Assembly: GCA_964202895.1 (NCBI GenBank)
Contig: CAXNJM010000001.1
Location: 1,054,001-1,118,000, forward strand
Origin: JAJTDS01 sp964202895
Lineage (GTDB): Bacteria > Pseudomonadota > Alphaproteobacteria > Rickettsiales > UBA1997
Reading direction: 5' to 3'
Length of the DNA stretch: 64,000 bases
Numbering within the stretch: the stretch's first letter is position 1; every line of letters starts with the position of its first letter. The translations under genes and the position numbers were made by a program. A model generated the notes under the pieces. That model searched no databases. It had not been told where the DNA came from and worked only from the letters and a program-made list of their open reading frames with translations. Below are positions 1-8,738 of this stretch, piece by piece.

Positions 1-348
1 CTTACAGAAATTAAAATTAAAGTAGGAACTACAGGTTTATTAATGATTGGCGGTGGAGTGCCAAAGAACTTTGTTCAAGATACCGTGGTTTGTGCTGAAA
101 TTCTAGGAAAAGAAGTTGAAATGCATAAATATGCCATACAAATTACAGTTGCTGATTCCAGAGACGGAGCTTGCTCTTCTTCAACTCTTAAAGAAGCTTG
201 TTCTTGGGGTAAGGTAGATACTGCATATGAGCAGATGGTTTATGCTGAAGCAACTTCGGTAATTCCTTTGTTAGCATCAGATGCCTATCACCGTGGCTTT
301 TGGAAAAAAAGAACGAAAAGAAATTTTGCTAAATTATTTACAAAATAA
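1..348 (+). CDS. Deoxyhypusine synthase family protein, C-terminal part
   Basis: The open frame runs in from the left edge, so only the last 115 residues are present. Two conserved blocks are visible: GGGVPKNF, which lies in the NAD/spermidine-binding part of deoxyhypusine synthases, and SWGKV, whose lysine corresponds to the catalytic lysine that carries the aminobutyl group. Eukaryotic and archaeal members modify eIF5A with spermidine. Bacteria lack eIF5A, and their homologues are usually homospermidine synthases or enzymes of unsettled role in polyamine metabolism. The C-terminal basic tail (RKTR-like) is normal for the family. The exact substrate cannot be told from this fragment. Confidence 0.85.
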   Translation, partial: LTEIKIKVGTTGLLMIGGGVPKNFVQDTVVCAEILGKEVEMHKYAIQITVADSRDGACSSSTLKEACSWGKVDTAYEQMVYAEATSVIPLLASDAYHRGFWKKRTKRNFAKLFTK

Positions 349-468
349 TATAAGGCTTTAGAATTATCTACAGAATTTTAACTAGATAATTACTTCTAAT
401 TTTGAAGCCTGAATTTAGATTATTATCAATGTAAAATTAATAATTAATTTAGAAAAAAATACCTATAA

Positions 469-1638
469 ATGAAGCATAGCATCGAAATAACCCCTAAATT
501 AATTAGGGATCACAATTTAACCACTGAAGAATATCAAAAAATCCTTGAAATTCTTGGTAGAGCTCCAACTATTACTGAATTAGGAATTTTTTCCGCTATG
601 TGGTCAGAGCATTGTTCCTATAAATCAACTAAAAAATGGCTTAAAACCATGCATACTAAGGCTCCGTGGGTTATTTGTGGGCCGGGTGAAAATGCTGGAG
701 TTATTGATATTGGTGATAATCAGGCAATTATTTTTAAAATGGAGAGCCATAATCATCCTTCTTTTATTGAGCCATATCAAGGTGCGGCAACAGGAGTTGG
801 CGGTATATTGAGAGATGTATTCACCATGGGGGCTCGCCCAATCGCTAACTTAAATTCTTTAAGATTCGGAGAAATAAACCATCCAAAAACTAAACAGCTA
901 GTAAATGGAGTTGTCGCGGGAATAGGCGGCTATGGAAATTGTGTAGGAGTTCCAACTGTTGGTGGAGAAACTACTTTTGATGAAAGTTATAACGGCAATA
1001 TTATTGTTAATGCCATGACAATTGGTCTTGCTGATAGCAATAAAATATTTTATTCTGCTGCTAGTGAAATTGGTGCAAATGTTGTTTATGTTGGCTCAAA
1101 AACTGGAAGAGATGGCATTAACGGCGCAGTTATGGCCTCTGATGAATTTAAAGAGGGTGATGAAGATAAAAGACCAACAGTTCAGGTTGGTGACCCCTTC
1201 GTTGAAAAGCTTCTATTGGAAGCATGTTTAGAATTGATGCAATATGATTGCATTTTATCAATACAAGATATGGGTGCTGCGGGGCTTACTTCTTCTTCAT
1301 TTGAAATGTCGGGTAAGGGTGGAACTGGCATAGAGCTTAATCTTGAAAATGTGCCACAAAGAGAAAAAAACATGACTCCCTACGAAATTATGCTTTCGGA
1401 AAGTCAAGAAAGAATGTTGATGATAATCAAGCCAGAAAAAACTGAATTTGCAAAAGCTATTTTTGATAAATGGGAGCTTGACTTTGCAGTAATAGGAAGG
1501 GTTACTAATAGCGGTAATGTGCTAGTAAAAATGAACGGAGAAATTTATGCAGATATTCCTTCGCAACCATTATCAGAAAAGGCTCCAGAATATGATAGGC
1601 CTTGGCATTATAAAAATATTTCCAGTCAAAATAATTAA
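469..1638 (+). CDS. purL: Phosphoribosylformylglycinamidine synthase PurL, N-terminal half only
   Basis: PurL makes FGAM from FGAR and ATP using ammonia from PurQ, a step of purine synthesis. The 389 residues match the N-terminal half of the small PurL: ITELGIFSAMWSEHCSYKST near residue 36, the substrate-binding ESHNHPS near residue 92, GAATGVGGILRD, and QDMGAAGLTSSS near residue 266. Small PurL is normally about 730-750 residues, so the second half is missing. The frame stops just after the inter-half motif APEYDRPW, that is, close to the domain boundary. No continuation is visible in any frame before ribD starts about 70 bp on. It may be one piece of a split gene, or a decayed one. Identity is certain; function as it stands is not. 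Confidence 0.85.
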   Translation: MKHSIEITPKLIRDHNLTTEEYQKILEILGRAPTITELGIFSAMWSEHCSYKSTKKWLKTMHTKAPWVICGPGENAGVIDIGDNQAIIFKMESHNHPSFIEPYQGAATGVGGILRDVFTMGARPIANLNSLRFGEINHPKTKQLVNGVVAGIGGYGNCVGVPTVGGETTFDESYNGNIIVNAMTIGLADSNKIFYSAASEIGANVVYVGSKTGRDGINGAVMASDEFKEGDEDKRPTVQVGDPFVEKLLLEACLELMQYDCILSIQDMGAAGLTSSSFEMSGKGGTGIELNLENVPQREKNMTPYEIMLSESQERMLMIIKPEKTEFAKAIFDKWELDFAVIGRVTNSGNVLVKMNGEIYADIPSQPLSEKAPEYDRPWHYKNISSQNN

Positions 1639-1707
1639 TTTTCAGATAGAAATTATCAATAAGAAACTTTAGATTTTAATCTATTGAAAGCAAATAATCT
1701 CAATGAA

Positions 1708-2853
1708 ATGTTAAGTAAAATATCGGGCGAAATATCAAAAAAATTCATTGCCCTTGCATTAAATTTAAGTAAAAAAAACATTGGGAATACTGGTTCTAAC
1801 CCAGTTGTTGGTTGTGTTATAGTGAAAGATGGTCAAATTTTATCAACCGGCATTACTGAAATCGGCGGTAGGCCTCATGCTGAAATTGTGGCAATCAATA
1901 AAATAATTGATAAGTCAATATTATGCGATGCCGAAATTTACATTACTCTTGAGCCTTGCTCTCATTTTGGCAATACCCCTCCCTGTGTCGATGAAATTAT
2001 TAAATATAATTTTAAGAAAGTAGTAATTGCAACAATTGATCCAGATATTAGAGTCAATGGTGGCGGAGTTTCTAAATTAAAAGAGGCGGGAATCGCAGTT
2101 GAAATTGGGGTGCTAGAGGAGCAAGCTAATAAAATTAATATCGCCTTTAGAACTAATAGAATAAAGGCCAGACCTCTTATCACTGCCAAAATTGCTACTA
2201 CAATTGACGGCAAAATCGCTACTGCAAATTTTGCCAGTAAGTGGATTAGCAACAAAGACTCTCTTAGGTTTGCTCATTATTTACGGTCAATTAATAATGC
2301 AATAATGATAGGTAAAAATACTTTACTGCAAGATAATCCTTCATTAAATACAAGATTAAGCGGGCTAGAATTTCATCAAAATAAGATTATAATCGTTAGT
2401 AATAGCAATAATTTGCCCATTAAAGCTAATGTTTTTCAAAATATAGAGAATAACCCAGTTATTATTATTACTAATAACAGAGAGGCAATTTGGCAAGAAT
2501 TCGTTGATATCGGAGTTAAAATAATTTTTGCTGAAAATATAGAATCTGCAAATGAAGAAGATTCTCAACAAATTGATTGGCAGAAGGCATTGAAAATATT
2601 GGCTCAAGAGCAAATTAATTCAATATTAGTTGAGGGCGGTAGTTATTTATTAACAACTTTGATAAAGCAAAATTTTATTGACGAATTATTTTGGATAAGA
2701 AGCAATAAAATAATTGGCGATCCAGCAATATCGTCAATTGGTCAATTGGGTCTTAGTGATATTAGTCAATCAATGGTGAATTTTATTCCTGTTGATAATT
2801 GGCAATTTGAAAATGATTTAATCAGTAAGTTTGTTAATGTTGATATTCTGTAA
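1708..2853 (+). CDS. ribD: Bifunctional riboflavin biosynthesis deaminase/reductase RibD
   Basis: RibD performs the second and third steps of riboflavin synthesis: deamination of the pyrimidine and NADPH-dependent reduction of the ribosyl side chain. The N-terminal deaminase shows the zinc ligands in GRPHAEIVAI and LEPCSHFGNTPPC. The C-terminal reductase shows TIDGKIAT and VEGGSYLL. The total length (about 380 residues) is usual for the fused enzyme. I chose the ATG at 1708, which gives a normal N-terminus. An in-frame TTG at 1684 would add eight residues. Neither has a clear Shine-Dalgarno. It follows the purL fragment in the same direction. Confidence 0.93.
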   Translation: MLSKISGEISKKFIALALNLSKKNIGNTGSNPVVGCVIVKDGQILSTGITEIGGRPHAEIVAINKIIDKSILCDAEIYITLEPCSHFGNTPPCVDEIIKYNFKKVVIATIDPDIRVNGGGVSKLKEAGIAVEIGVLEEQANKINIAFRTNRIKARPLITAKIATTIDGKIATANFASKWISNKDSLRFAHYLRSINNAIMIGKNTLLQDNPSLNTRLSGLEFHQNKIIIVSNSNNLPIKANVFQNIENNPVIIITNNREAIWQEFVDIGVKIIFAENIESANEEDSQQIDWQKALKILAQEQINSILVEGGSYLLTTLIKQNFIDELFWIRSNKIIGDPAISSIGQLGLSDISQSMVNFIPVDNWQFENDLISKFVNVDIL

Positions 2854-2857
2854 TATT

Positions 2858-3802
2858 TTAAAGAAATTTTATAATATCTAAGCCTATATCAATTGCTTTG
2901 GCAGAGTGGGTTAATGTTCCAATCGAAATGAAATCAATATCTAAATTTTGATATTGAGTAATGTTGTTAAGGCTAATACCTCCAGAAACTTCAATTAAAA
3001 TTGGCTTCATAGCATTGTTTTCTCTAATTAATTTACTTGCATTAGATACTTCTTCAATCGTCATATTATCGAGCATGATAATATCTGCTTGTGCGGTAAT
3101 TGCCTCTTTTACTTGATTAATATTGTCGCATTCTACCTCTATTTTACTATTAATATTGTTGCGACGACAATATTTTTTTGCATCATCAACGGCAATAATA
3201 ATATTTTTACCGGTAGCAAGATGATTATCTTTTATTAGAATCATTGAAGATAAATCAAGGCGGTGATTATCTCCTCCGCCTATTTTAACCGCGAATTTTT
3301 GTAAAATTCTGAGCCCCGCTATTGTTTTACGAGTATCGAGTATGGTTATTTTGGGGTTATTTAGTTTGGTTACAAAAAGATTGGTGGTGGTTGCTATACC
3401 GCTTAAATGTTGCATCAAATTAAGAATGGTTCTTTCTGCACTAAAAATTAAGTGACTATCGCCGATGCCAATAGCAATTTTATCGCCACATGATAATTTA
3501 TCGCCATCATTTTTTAAAATTTTATATTCTAAATTGCAATTAGAGAATTTTTGATTCAATTTTAATTTATCAAAGCAAATCTTAATTGCTCCAACTCCAC
3601 ATAATATTGAATTTTCTCTAGCGATAATGGCAAATTCTACCTTGCTATTTTTTTTTACCACCGCATCGGAGGTGATATCGTTAAATGCCTTATCTTCTTC
3701 TATAGCATTGCTAATAGATGTTTCTAGGGATCTTTCTAGAGAGTTTTTTGGGGAGTTTTCTAGTGATAAATTAATGTTTTTTGATGTTATTTTAGATTTC
3801 AT
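2858..3802 (-). CDS. nadC: Nicotinate-nucleotide pyrophosphorylase (carboxylating) NadC
   Basis: NadC converts quinolinate and PRPP to nicotinate mononucleotide in de novo NAD synthesis. Visible family blocks are DTRKTIAGLR with the basic PRPP/quinolinate-binding residues, KIGGGDNHRLDLSS, LIKDNH, and IEVECDN. I place the start at the ATG at 3802, which gives about 314 residues. A longer reading from 3847 would overlap the upstream gene by more than 50 bp. Even so, the N-terminus has about 25 extra serine/asparagine-rich residues (NSPKNSLERSLETS) before the conserved region. It is the last gene of the leftward cluster that begins with the secretin at 7087. Confidence 0.93.
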   Translation of the reverse strand: MKSKITSKNINLSLENSPKNSLERSLETSISNAIEEDKAFNDITSDAVVKKNSKVEFAIIARENSILCGVGAIKICFDKLKLNQKFSNCNLEYKILKNDGDKLSCGDKIAIGIGDSHLIFSAERTILNLMQHLSGIATTTNLFVTKLNNPKITILDTRKTIAGLRILQKFAVKIGGGDNHRLDLSSMILIKDNHLATGKNIIIAVDDAKKYCRRNNINSKIEVECDNINQVKEAITAQADIIMLDNMTIEEVSNASKLIRENNAMKPILIEVSGGISLNNITQYQNLDIDFISIGTLTHSAKAIDIGLDIIKFL

Positions 3803-4565
3803 ATCGGCAGTTTCTTGGATCGAAATTTTTATATTTAAATTCTGCAAGTTTACTTTTAATGAATTGTCTCATAAAATTCATTTCATCTGCATTGATAGGC
3901 CTAGCTCCGCTTTCATTTTCCTCTAATAGTTTTTTTAACACTTGAAACACAAAGCAACCATCGTGATTGCCGTTTTTCTTGGCTTTTAGCATTGTTGATA
4001 AGGTTCTAGTCCACAATGGAGCATCTTCAAAATTATTATTAGCAATAAGGTCAGCACTGCTAATTGCAAGGTCTATATCTGGTATTCGAGAAGCAATATC
4101 TGAAGATTGAACTATCCACCACCATTTTTTATTAAGATTTGTAGCAGAATGTTGATTTATAAATTTAACGATTAGGCGAGTATCCTCTTTATTTTGAGTT
4201 TGCGAATAGTAATAAGAAGCAATGGCGGGAGAAAAGTTGCTTTCTTGATTTAAGTAATCGAGAGCTTCAAGCCAAAGATAGATTCTTTTATAATCATAAC
4301 TTTTAAGAGCAGTGAAACCAAGAAATACATCTCCAGAATTTTGTAAACGAGTCGATAGTAAGCGAAATAAAAATTCTTTATCTCCTAGGCTAATGAAATC
4401 CATAGCTGTTTTGCTTGGGGGGTTTGGAACTATCTCAACATTTGGTTTTATGTCTCTTATTTTTTGCCATAAAAACAACTGAGAAGTAATTAATATCAAG
4501 AAAGCAACTAGACTAATGCGGTGAGAATATAGATGATAGTATAGTTTAAAATTTTTGATTACCAT
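3792..4565 (-). CDS. Unknown membrane-anchored protein
   Basis: I do not recognise this 257-residue protein. One hydrophobic segment near residues 15-33 (ISLVAFLILITSQLFLW) would anchor it in the inner membrane. The rest is hydrophilic and helical-looking, with aromatic spacing (YKRIYLWLEALDYLNQ, YYYSQTQNKED, WWWIVQSSDIASR) that recalls TPR-like helical repeats, though no canonical TPR consensus is seen. It starts 6 bp after the ABC-2 type permease and overlaps the nadC start by 11 bp, so it is probably co-transcribed with both. A role as a partner of the permease is a guess from context. Confidence 0.7.
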   Translation of the reverse strand: MVIKNFKLYYHLYSHRISLVAFLILITSQLFLWQKIRDIKPNVEIVPNPPSKTAMDFISLGDKEFLFRLLSTRLQNSGDVFLGFTALKSYDYKRIYLWLEALDYLNQESNFSPAIASYYYSQTQNKEDTRLIVKFINQHSATNLNKKWWWIVQSSDIASRIPDIDLAISSADLIANNNFEDAPLWTRTLSTMLKAKKNGNHDGCFVFQVLKKLLEENESGARPINADEMNFMRQFIKSKLAEFKYKNFDPRNCRYEI

Positions 4566-4571
4566 ATAGAT

Positions 4572-5345
4572 TTAAAATTGCTTTTTTTTAAAATCGTGAC
4601 AAGACATTGTAATCATTAATGGAATATAAATCAATGCTTGAAGTGCTATTATTGGCAAAATAGTAAAATCGCTTATTCCATAATTTAGCCACTGAGTTTG
4701 TGCGAATAGATCTAGTCTTGGCAATATTGCCGAAATAAATTTTAACATTATTTTTAATAGCGAAATTGTGCTTTGACCGTTTAGATCATTAACTTGATCA
4801 ATCGTTTTTATAGACATTACGAAAATGCCAATTAGATGAGAAATGATATAAAAGCCAAATGATGCCATAATTGCAGAAAAGCTATTTTTTAAAATTAAAG
4901 AAGATAATAAGGCAAAAGATATTGCGATTGTAGTCTCGGTTATAATGGTTGTAGACCATAAGAAGAGACCTAAATAATTTACTTTGCAAATTATTAAAAT
5001 TAATAAAATTAGCGGTATGATAATTAAGATAGAGGCAAGCAGAAAACCTGCGATTGAAGAGAATATAAATTTTTCTCGTGAAATTGATTTAGATATTATG
5101 AATTCAATTTCTTTATTCTCAAAAGCCTTGCCAATATTGATGCAAACAAATATCATCATTCCAGATTCAATAATAATTCTGCTTAAGCCTGCGATATAAG
5201 CATTAGTAAATTGCTGCTCTTCAATGAATGCTGTTGAGCCAAGAAAAACTGATAAAGAAATTGCGATTAATAAAAATAATATTAATCCGATATAAAGTTT
5301 ATTTCTTACTGCATTAAGTAGAATATAGAAAATGATTGCTTTCAT
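4572..5345 (-). CDS. ABC-2 type transporter permease-like membrane protein
   Basis: This 257-residue protein has about six hydrophobic segments (around residues 15-35, 55-75, 95-120, 130-155, 165-185 and 225-245). The motif NKEIEFIISKSISREKFIFS follows the second segment. This short amphipathic loop before a helix is typical of ABC-2 type permeases of the NosY/multicopper-maturation group. No ATP-binding subunit lies in the window, so its partner must be elsewhere if it is an ABC exporter. The spacing is tight: 11 bp after the secretin gene and 6 bp before the next gene. Family assignment rests on topology and this motif only. Confidence 0.6.
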   Translation of the reverse strand: MKAIIFYILLNAVRNKLYIGLILFLLIAISLSVFLGSTAFIEEQQFTNAYIAGLSRIIIESGMMIFVCINIGKAFENKEIEFIISKSISREKFIFSSIAGFLLASILIIIPLILLILIICKVNYLGLFLWSTTIITETTIAISFALLSSLILKNSFSAIMASFGFYIISHLIGIFVMSIKTIDQVNDLNGQSTISLLKIMLKFISAILPRLDLFAQTQWLNYGISDFTILPIIALQALIYIPLMITMSCHDFKKKQF

Positions 5346-5356
5346 AAGTTTTTATT

Positions 5357-7087
5357 TTAATTGATATATTTTTCCCTGTCATTAACAAATTTGTCATGAA
5401 ATTCACGATCTGATTTTTTAATGCTATTATTGGGATTGATAATAGTTGCTTTGATGAATATTACTGTTTCTATAATGTTGGTACTGCGAGATTTATATTT
5501 AAAAAGATTGCCAAGAAATGGAATTTCAGAAATAAGAGGCACTCCGATATCGCTATTAACAAATGTTTCATTTAAAAGACCCCCTATTACAAGCACTGAA
5601 CCACTTTTGATTTTAGCAGTAGTTTTCATGGTTCGACTTTTTACTATAGGAACTTTATTGCCAAGAGATTTTCCGTCTGGACCAACTGATGGATCTAATA
5701 CTTCTCCGGAGCGAACTGATAATGTTGGCTCTATATCAAGAACCACTTCGCTTAAATCAACATTTATTGATGGAGTAATTTTTAGCTGTGTGCCAATTGG
5801 CTCTTCGTTTTTAGTAACATTCAGAGTTGATGTTGTTGCAGAGCCACTTCCGCCAGTGCCGAGTTGAGTAGATTGGCTGGCACTAACTGTAAAGTAAATA
5901 TATTTTTCAGAGAAATCGAGTTCGGCTTCTTGATTATTCATCGCATTAATACGAGGGCTAGAAATTGCTCTAGTAGTGCCAAATGTATCAAGAAAGCCTA
6001 TCATTGTTGAGAGATTTGCAGTTGCCTTGCCACCAGTAGGTAATTTTATGCTTTTGGCAATATTTGGTAATTTTATACTTAGAGAGCTTGCGGCATCGGC
6101 AACAGAAGTGCTGGAAGCGGTAATCTGAATGCCGTTTCCATCTATTAGGTCCCAATTTATTCCTGATTGAAATTCTTTTTTAAGATTAACTTCTACAACC
6201 TTAGCTTCAATTAAAACTTGTGCGGAGCTTGATTTATTAACATCATCAAGATATTTAGAAATTTCTTGATGTTGAGCTTTCGTTGCAAAAACAGTAATAA
6301 GGCCAGCTGGTTTATTGGTTTTGATTGTTGATGCAATTTGTTCTACTGCAGAATCTTCCGCTTTAGTGCCTGCTTCTGATTCTTCTTCTGAATTGGAAGA
6401 TTTTTGAGATTGAGAAGCTGGGGGGTTATTGTTGATCTTTTCAATAATCGCATTGAGATTTTCTTCTACTTGATCCCATAATTCGCTAGAGGATAAAAAA
6501 TCAACAAAATAGTTTTTGTAATAAGGGGCATCTCTTTCGAATCTTAATATTCCATTTTGGTAAGAATATCGCAATTTACCAAGGGTTGCTATTCTATCTA
6601 AAACTTCTTTTAATGGTCTTGAGCGGGCATTTAAGATAATGCCACCTGAAATTGAAGGGTCTAAATCAATGTCGATTTTAGCAACCCTTGCTAATTCAAT
6701 TAAGGCATCTTTTAATGGCACCTGTTCGGTTGTTGAAAATGAGATATATTTATCTCCACCAATTCTTGGCGGAGGTGCGGTGGCAATCATTTTTGAGAGT
6801 TTAGGAATCTCAACTGAATTTCTATTTTTATAGATGTTTCTTTTTGATAGGTTTTCTTTTGCTGTTTTTTTGCCTCCGTACATTGATTTTTCAAATTCTT
6901 TGCGACTAAGATTGGCTTCTTCATCTATTTTTGTTTTATCTTTAATTTCATCCATTGAATTTCTAACATTTTCGCATGCAAATAAGGTTGTAACAAGCAA
7001 TACTAAAAAACTTTTATAAATTGCTTTACAGAGATTATTGTTGAAAATAATTATTATATTTGAGTTAATGGTTTTTTTGTTAAACAC
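5357..7087 (-). CDS. Secretin of a type II/type IVb pilus-like system (MshL/PilN/GspD type), lipoprotein
   Basis: Secretins form the outer-membrane gated ring of type II secretion and type IV pilus machines. The 576-residue protein begins with a basic, hydrophobic lead ending in a lipobox (LFAC, cysteine near residue 38). An STN-like domain follows (PLKDALIELARVAKIDIDLDP, SGGIILNARSRPLKEVLDRI), then a serine/glutamate-rich linker near 220-245. The C-terminal secretin domain contains VLIEAKVVEVNL, a TTRAISSPRINAMNNQEA stretch, the serine/glycine-rich gate loop (GTGGSGSAT) and VLVIGGLLNE...VPLISEIPFLGNLFK. The order and length fit MshL/PilN-type secretins. It heads a leftward cluster. Two pseudopilin-like genes elsewhere (31733, 44288) could be substrates. 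Confidence 0.9.
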   Translation of the reverse strand: MFNKKTINSNIIIIFNNNLCKAIYKSFLVLLVTTLFACENVRNSMDEIKDKTKIDEEANLSRKEFEKSMYGGKKTAKENLSKRNIYKNRNSVEIPKLSKMIATAPPPRIGGDKYISFSTTEQVPLKDALIELARVAKIDIDLDPSISGGIILNARSRPLKEVLDRIATLGKLRYSYQNGILRFERDAPYYKNYFVDFLSSSELWDQVEENLNAIIEKINNNPPASQSQKSSNSEEESEAGTKAEDSAVEQIASTIKTNKPAGLITVFATKAQHQEISKYLDDVNKSSSAQVLIEAKVVEVNLKKEFQSGINWDLIDGNGIQITASSTSVADAASSLSIKLPNIAKSIKLPTGGKATANLSTMIGFLDTFGTTRAISSPRINAMNNQEAELDFSEKYIYFTVSASQSTQLGTGGSGSATTSTLNVTKNEEPIGTQLKITPSINVDLSEVVLDIEPTLSVRSGEVLDPSVGPDGKSLGNKVPIVKSRTMKTTAKIKSGSVLVIGGLLNETFVNSDIGVPLISEIPFLGNLFKYKSRSTNIIETVIFIKATIINPNNSIKKSDREFHDKFVNDREKYIN

Positions 7088-7368
7088 AGCAATGCAATTT
7101 GCAGAATATAGTTGATTGATTTTTTAAGTGATTAAAAATATCATTACCAAATGAAATAAAGCTTGATTTTTGTAAGATTTATCAAAAAATAACTAAAACT
7201 TTATAGATTGATTAAAACGAGATAATTAAAAATCAAACTTTTTTAGAAAACTAAATGGAGATTTTCACTAAAAAGAGATTTTTACTAAAAATGGTTTTAT
7301 AAGTCAATAAATAAATAAAAACATTAAGAAAAAGATTAACAAGCAAAACTTAACTAATCAAATAAAAT

Positions 7369-8646
7369 ATGATTAAAGAATCGGATAAAATTTTTACCAA
7401 TTTATACGGCTACAAATCTTCTAACTTAGAAGGGGCGAAACAAATGGGGGATTGGTTTAATACGAAAAACTTCCTTGATAATGGTGCGGAGTGGATAATT
7501 GAACAAGTTAAGCAATCTGGCTTAAGAGGTAGAGGTGGTGCAGGTTTTCCAACTGGTATGAAATGGTCTTTTATTCCCAAAAAAAACAACCTAAGCCAAG
7601 ATTCTAAGCCCCATTATCTAGTAGTTAATGCCGATGAATCGGAGCCGGGAACTTGTAAAGATAGAGATATTTTAAGAAACGAGCCTCATAAATTGTTAGA
7701 AGGCTGTCTTTTTGCATCAAGGGCGATAAATGCTAATGTTTGCTATATATACATCCGCGGGGAATATTATAACGAATCTAGGGTATTGCAAAAAGCAATT
7801 GACGAAGCTTACGAAGCTAATTTAATTGGCAAAAATGCTTGTAATAGTGGTTGGGATCTCGATATATTCATACATCGTGGTGCTGGTGCATATATCTGCG
7901 GAGAAGAAACTGCATTATTAGAAAGCCTAGAAGGAAATAAAGGTCAACCAAGATTAAAACCTCCATTTCCTGCCTTAGTAGGTCTTTACGGTTGCCCCAC
8001 TGTGATTAATAATGTTGAATCAATTGCTGTAGTGCCAACTATAATTCGTAGAGGTGCTTCTTGGTTTGCGGGCTTAGGAAGAGAAAAAAATACTGGTACA
8101 AAAATATTTTGTATTTCTGGGCATGTTAATAAGCCTTGCAATGTTGAAGAAGAAATGGGCATTCCACTAAAAGAATTAATAGAAAAATATGCTGGCGGAG
8201 TTAGGGGTGGCTGGGACAATCTTCTCGCTATAATCCCCGGAGGCTCTTCTGTGCCGATGATAAAAAAAGAGGTTTGCGACACCGTTTTAATGGATTTTGA
8301 TTCTCTCAAAGCAGTGGGAACTGGGCTTGGAACGGCGGGAATTATAGTTATGGATAAAAGTACGGATATCATTAAAGCAATTGCTAGATTATCCCACTTC
8401 TATAAACATGAATCTTGCGGTCAATGTACTCCATGTCGCGAAGGCACAGGTTGGTTAATGAGAATTATGGACAGAATGGTTGAGGGCAATGCAAAGGTTG
8501 AAGAAATTGATCAATTATATAATTTAACCAAACAAATAGAGGGTCATACAATCTGTGCTCTAGGCGATGCTGCATCGTGGCCTGTTCAGGGTTTAATAAA
8601 AAACTTTCGCGATGAAATGGTTGAAAGAATTAAGTTTAATCAATAA
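7369..8646 (+). CDS. nuoF: NADH-quinone oxidoreductase subunit F
   Basis: NuoF is the NADH- and FMN-binding subunit of respiratory complex I, on the cytoplasmic arm. The glycine-rich GRGGAGFPTGMKW near residues 51-63 binds FMN, and the stretch around YICGEETALLESLEG belongs to the same fold. The N3 4Fe-4S cluster ligands are in ESCGQCTPCREGTGW near residue 345, with the fourth cysteine in HTICALGDAA near 393. The length of 425 is standard. No other nuo gene is adjacent, so it is separated from the complex I operon, as also seen in some Rickettsiales. It is divergent from the secretin gene across a 281-bp AT-rich gap that must hold both promoters. Confidence 0.97.
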   Translation: MIKESDKIFTNLYGYKSSNLEGAKQMGDWFNTKNFLDNGAEWIIEQVKQSGLRGRGGAGFPTGMKWSFIPKKNNLSQDSKPHYLVVNADESEPGTCKDRDILRNEPHKLLEGCLFASRAINANVCYIYIRGEYYNESRVLQKAIDEAYEANLIGKNACNSGWDLDIFIHRGAGAYICGEETALLESLEGNKGQPRLKPPFPALVGLYGCPTVINNVESIAVVPTIIRRGASWFAGLGREKNTGTKIFCISGHVNKPCNVEEEMGIPLKELIEKYAGGVRGGWDNLLAIIPGGSSVPMIKKEVCDTVLMDFDSLKAVGTGLGTAGIIVMDKSTDIIKAIARLSHFYKHESCGQCTPCREGTGWLMRIMDRMVEGNAKVEEIDQLYNLTKQIEGHTICALGDAASWPVQGLIKNFRDEMVERIKFNQ

Positions 8647-8738
8647 GTATATCTATCTAAATATTTTAAATTTAGTTCTTGAAAAGAGATAATATTATAC
8701 TTATATCTTAAAAACTATTAAAAATTGAGTTTTAAAAA

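Noticed and set aside
3803..3847. Longer NadC start at 3847
   Set aside because: It would overlap the upstream gene by 56 bp and add residues with no family similarity. The ATG at 3802 reduces the overlap to 11 bp.
7986..8372. Antisense open frames over nuoF, ftsH, gatB and other genes
   Set aside because: They mirror strongly conserved genes on the other strand and have no domains, leaders or start signals of their own.
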